From NCBI GenBank assembly GCA_024235095.1, contig JACKNC010000001.1, positions 682,001 through 746,000 on the forward strand: a DNA stretch of 64,000 bases, read 5' to 3'. Source of the DNA: Gammaproteobacteria bacterium (GTDB lineage Bacteria; Pseudomonadota; Gammaproteobacteria; Competibacterales; Competibacteraceae). Below, piece by piece: positions 63,126-64,000 of this stretch; the stretch's first letter is position 1; each line of letters starts with the position of its first letter. Position numbers and translations under genes: made by a program. The notes beneath the pieces were generated by a model, which was not told the origin of the DNA, made no database searches, and saw only the letters and a list, made by a program, of their open reading frames with translations.

Positions 63126-63926
63126 ATGACGGATACGATCCGGGTTGTGGAAAGCTCGTTGATAACGCCGAAAGTTCGGATTATCGCCACCGACCGGCCT
63201 TGGGAGTGGCTAGGCGCCGGCTGGAAAGATCTGTGGCAAGCGCCGGCGGCGAGCATTCCTTATGGACTGATTTTTATGATCATGGGGTATGTGCTGGTTT
63301 ATTTGGTCGAGGCGCAATTTCATTACGCATTGGCCTTGACCACCGGTTTTCTTCTCGCAGGTCCGTTCCTGGCGATGGGCCTGTATGACATCAGCCGCCG
63401 GTTGCAGATGGGTGAACCGGCGACTTTGGGACATGCGCTCACCGCCTGGCGGCATAATACGATGCCGATTTTGCTGTTCGGCATCGCGATCGGTTTGCTG
63501 ATGATTGTCTGGGCGCGTCTATCCGCGGTGCTTTTCGGGTTGATCATCACCGGCCAGAACATGACCCTGAGTAGCGCGGTCTCCCAAATATTCTTTTCAG
63601 GGAGCGGCCTGACTTTTCTACTGGTCTTCATTGGCGTAGGCGCCGTCATCGCCGCCGTAGTTTTCGCTATTAGCGTAGTCGCCATTCCAATGATGCTGGA
63701 TCGCAAGGTCGACTTTATTACCGCGGTGCTAACCAGCCTTACCGCCGTCCGCGCCAATCCGGGGCCGATGGCGCTGTGGGCGGCGCTGATCGTGGTCTTT
63801 ACGGGGATTGGCCTGATCTCCTTCTACATCGGTCTGGTGATTGCCCTCCCGCTGATCGGCCACGCGACCTGGCATGCTTACCAGGAACTGGTTGACGATA
63901 GCTCAATCGAGCAGCAACCGGTCTAA
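63126..63926 (+). CDS. DUF2189 family membrane protein
   Basis: A 266-residue integral membrane protein of the DUF2189 family. It begins with a polar 55-residue segment (WEWLGAGWKDLWQAPAASIPYGLIF) and has about six hydrophobic helices at 46-65, 72-95, 115-140, 155-185, 215-240 and near the C-terminus. Family sequence includes LLAGPFLAMGLYDISRRLQMGEPATLGHA and PLIGHATWHAYQELVD. AAGGAGG lies about 7 bases before the ATG. The function is not known. Confidence 0.88.
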   Translation: MTDTIRVVESSLITPKVRIIATDRPWEWLGAGWKDLWQAPAASIPYGLIFMIMGYVLVYLVEAQFHYALALTTGFLLAGPFLAMGLYDISRRLQMGEPATLGHALTAWRHNTMPILLFGIAIGLLMIVWARLSAVLFGLIITGQNMTLSSAVSQIFFSGSGLTFLLVFIGVGAVIAAVVFAISVVAIPMMLDRKVDFITAVLTSLTAVRANPGPMALWAALIVVFTGIGLISFYIGLVIALPLIGHATWHAYQELVDDSSIEQQPV

Positions 63927-63984
63927 ACTCTCTTTGCCCACCGTCAAAACTGACCGGATGCAGGGCGCGGTTATGGCTGATGCC

Positions 63985-64000
63985 TGACCCGCCCTACGCG
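63985..64000. repeat. Half copy of the GTAGGGCGGGTTA repeat at the window edge
   Basis: The last bases read TGACCCGCCCTACGCG, matching one arm of the paired repeat at 52170-52256; the element may continue beyond the window. Confidence 0.5.

Overview
The window looks like chromosome from a GC-rich gammaproteobacterium. Pointers are the GyrB of 805 residues, the AlgZ/AlgR-like and FimV-like proteins, the DUF2333 and YdjM families, and a CCA-encoded tRNA-Thr. A GT4 glycogen-synthase-type enzyme, DUF4214 exoproteins and a very high insertion-sequence (IS) load would fit a Competibacteraceae-like glycogen-storing bacterium, but that placement is inference.

Layout. 1-9.9 kb: on the minus strand a urease cluster (ureD-A-B-C-E-F, no ureG) runs into a hybrid histidine kinase and two small envelope proteins. 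10-13.3 kb: a SpoIIE-type phosphatase, an RsbW-like kinase and a lipoprotein. 13.4-22.7 kb: housekeeping (valS, DUF2333, ydjM-like, tRNA-Thr, a LytTR two-component pair, gyrB). 22.8-23.7 kb: decayed transposase pieces. 24-27 kb: a secreted EEP-like/PPC protein and a phospholipase C-like helical protein. 27.2-29.9 kb: a truncated DUF4214 exoprotein.

29.9-39.5 kb is a nest of at least seven ISs. From sequence alone the layers can be peeled: three pieces of one membrane-protein gene join in frame across an IS630 copy (TA duplication) and a 5.1-kb palindromic composite of two inverted IS110/IS1111-type elements (5-bp duplication). A second IS nest with the same element types in opposite orientation lies at 52.3-55.0 kb.

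Between the nests (39.7-52.1 kb) is a tight five-gene operon: a CgeB-like glycosyltransferase, a PRTase-TRSP protein, a HAD phosphatase, a StiP-family PRTase and an HpcH/HpaI-like lyase. Four of these match the biosynthetic module predicted for tellurite-resistance (Ter) systems, here without any Ter protein in view. It is followed by thrC, a secreted protein, a FimV-like protein and an ACP-AMP ligase-acyltransferase fusion. 55.4-64 kb holds an EF-hand protein, a second DUF4214 exoprotein, a PD-(D/E)XK (Rpn/PDDEXK-type) protein, an FAH-family hydrolase, an NAD(P)H quinone oxidoreductase-like flavoprotein, the glycogen synthase-type enzyme and a DUF2189 membrane protein.

A cross-cutting feature is a small G-rich palindromic repeat found in frame inside four proteins (UreF, UreD, PRTase-TRSP, FimV-like), always in apparent linkers or termini.
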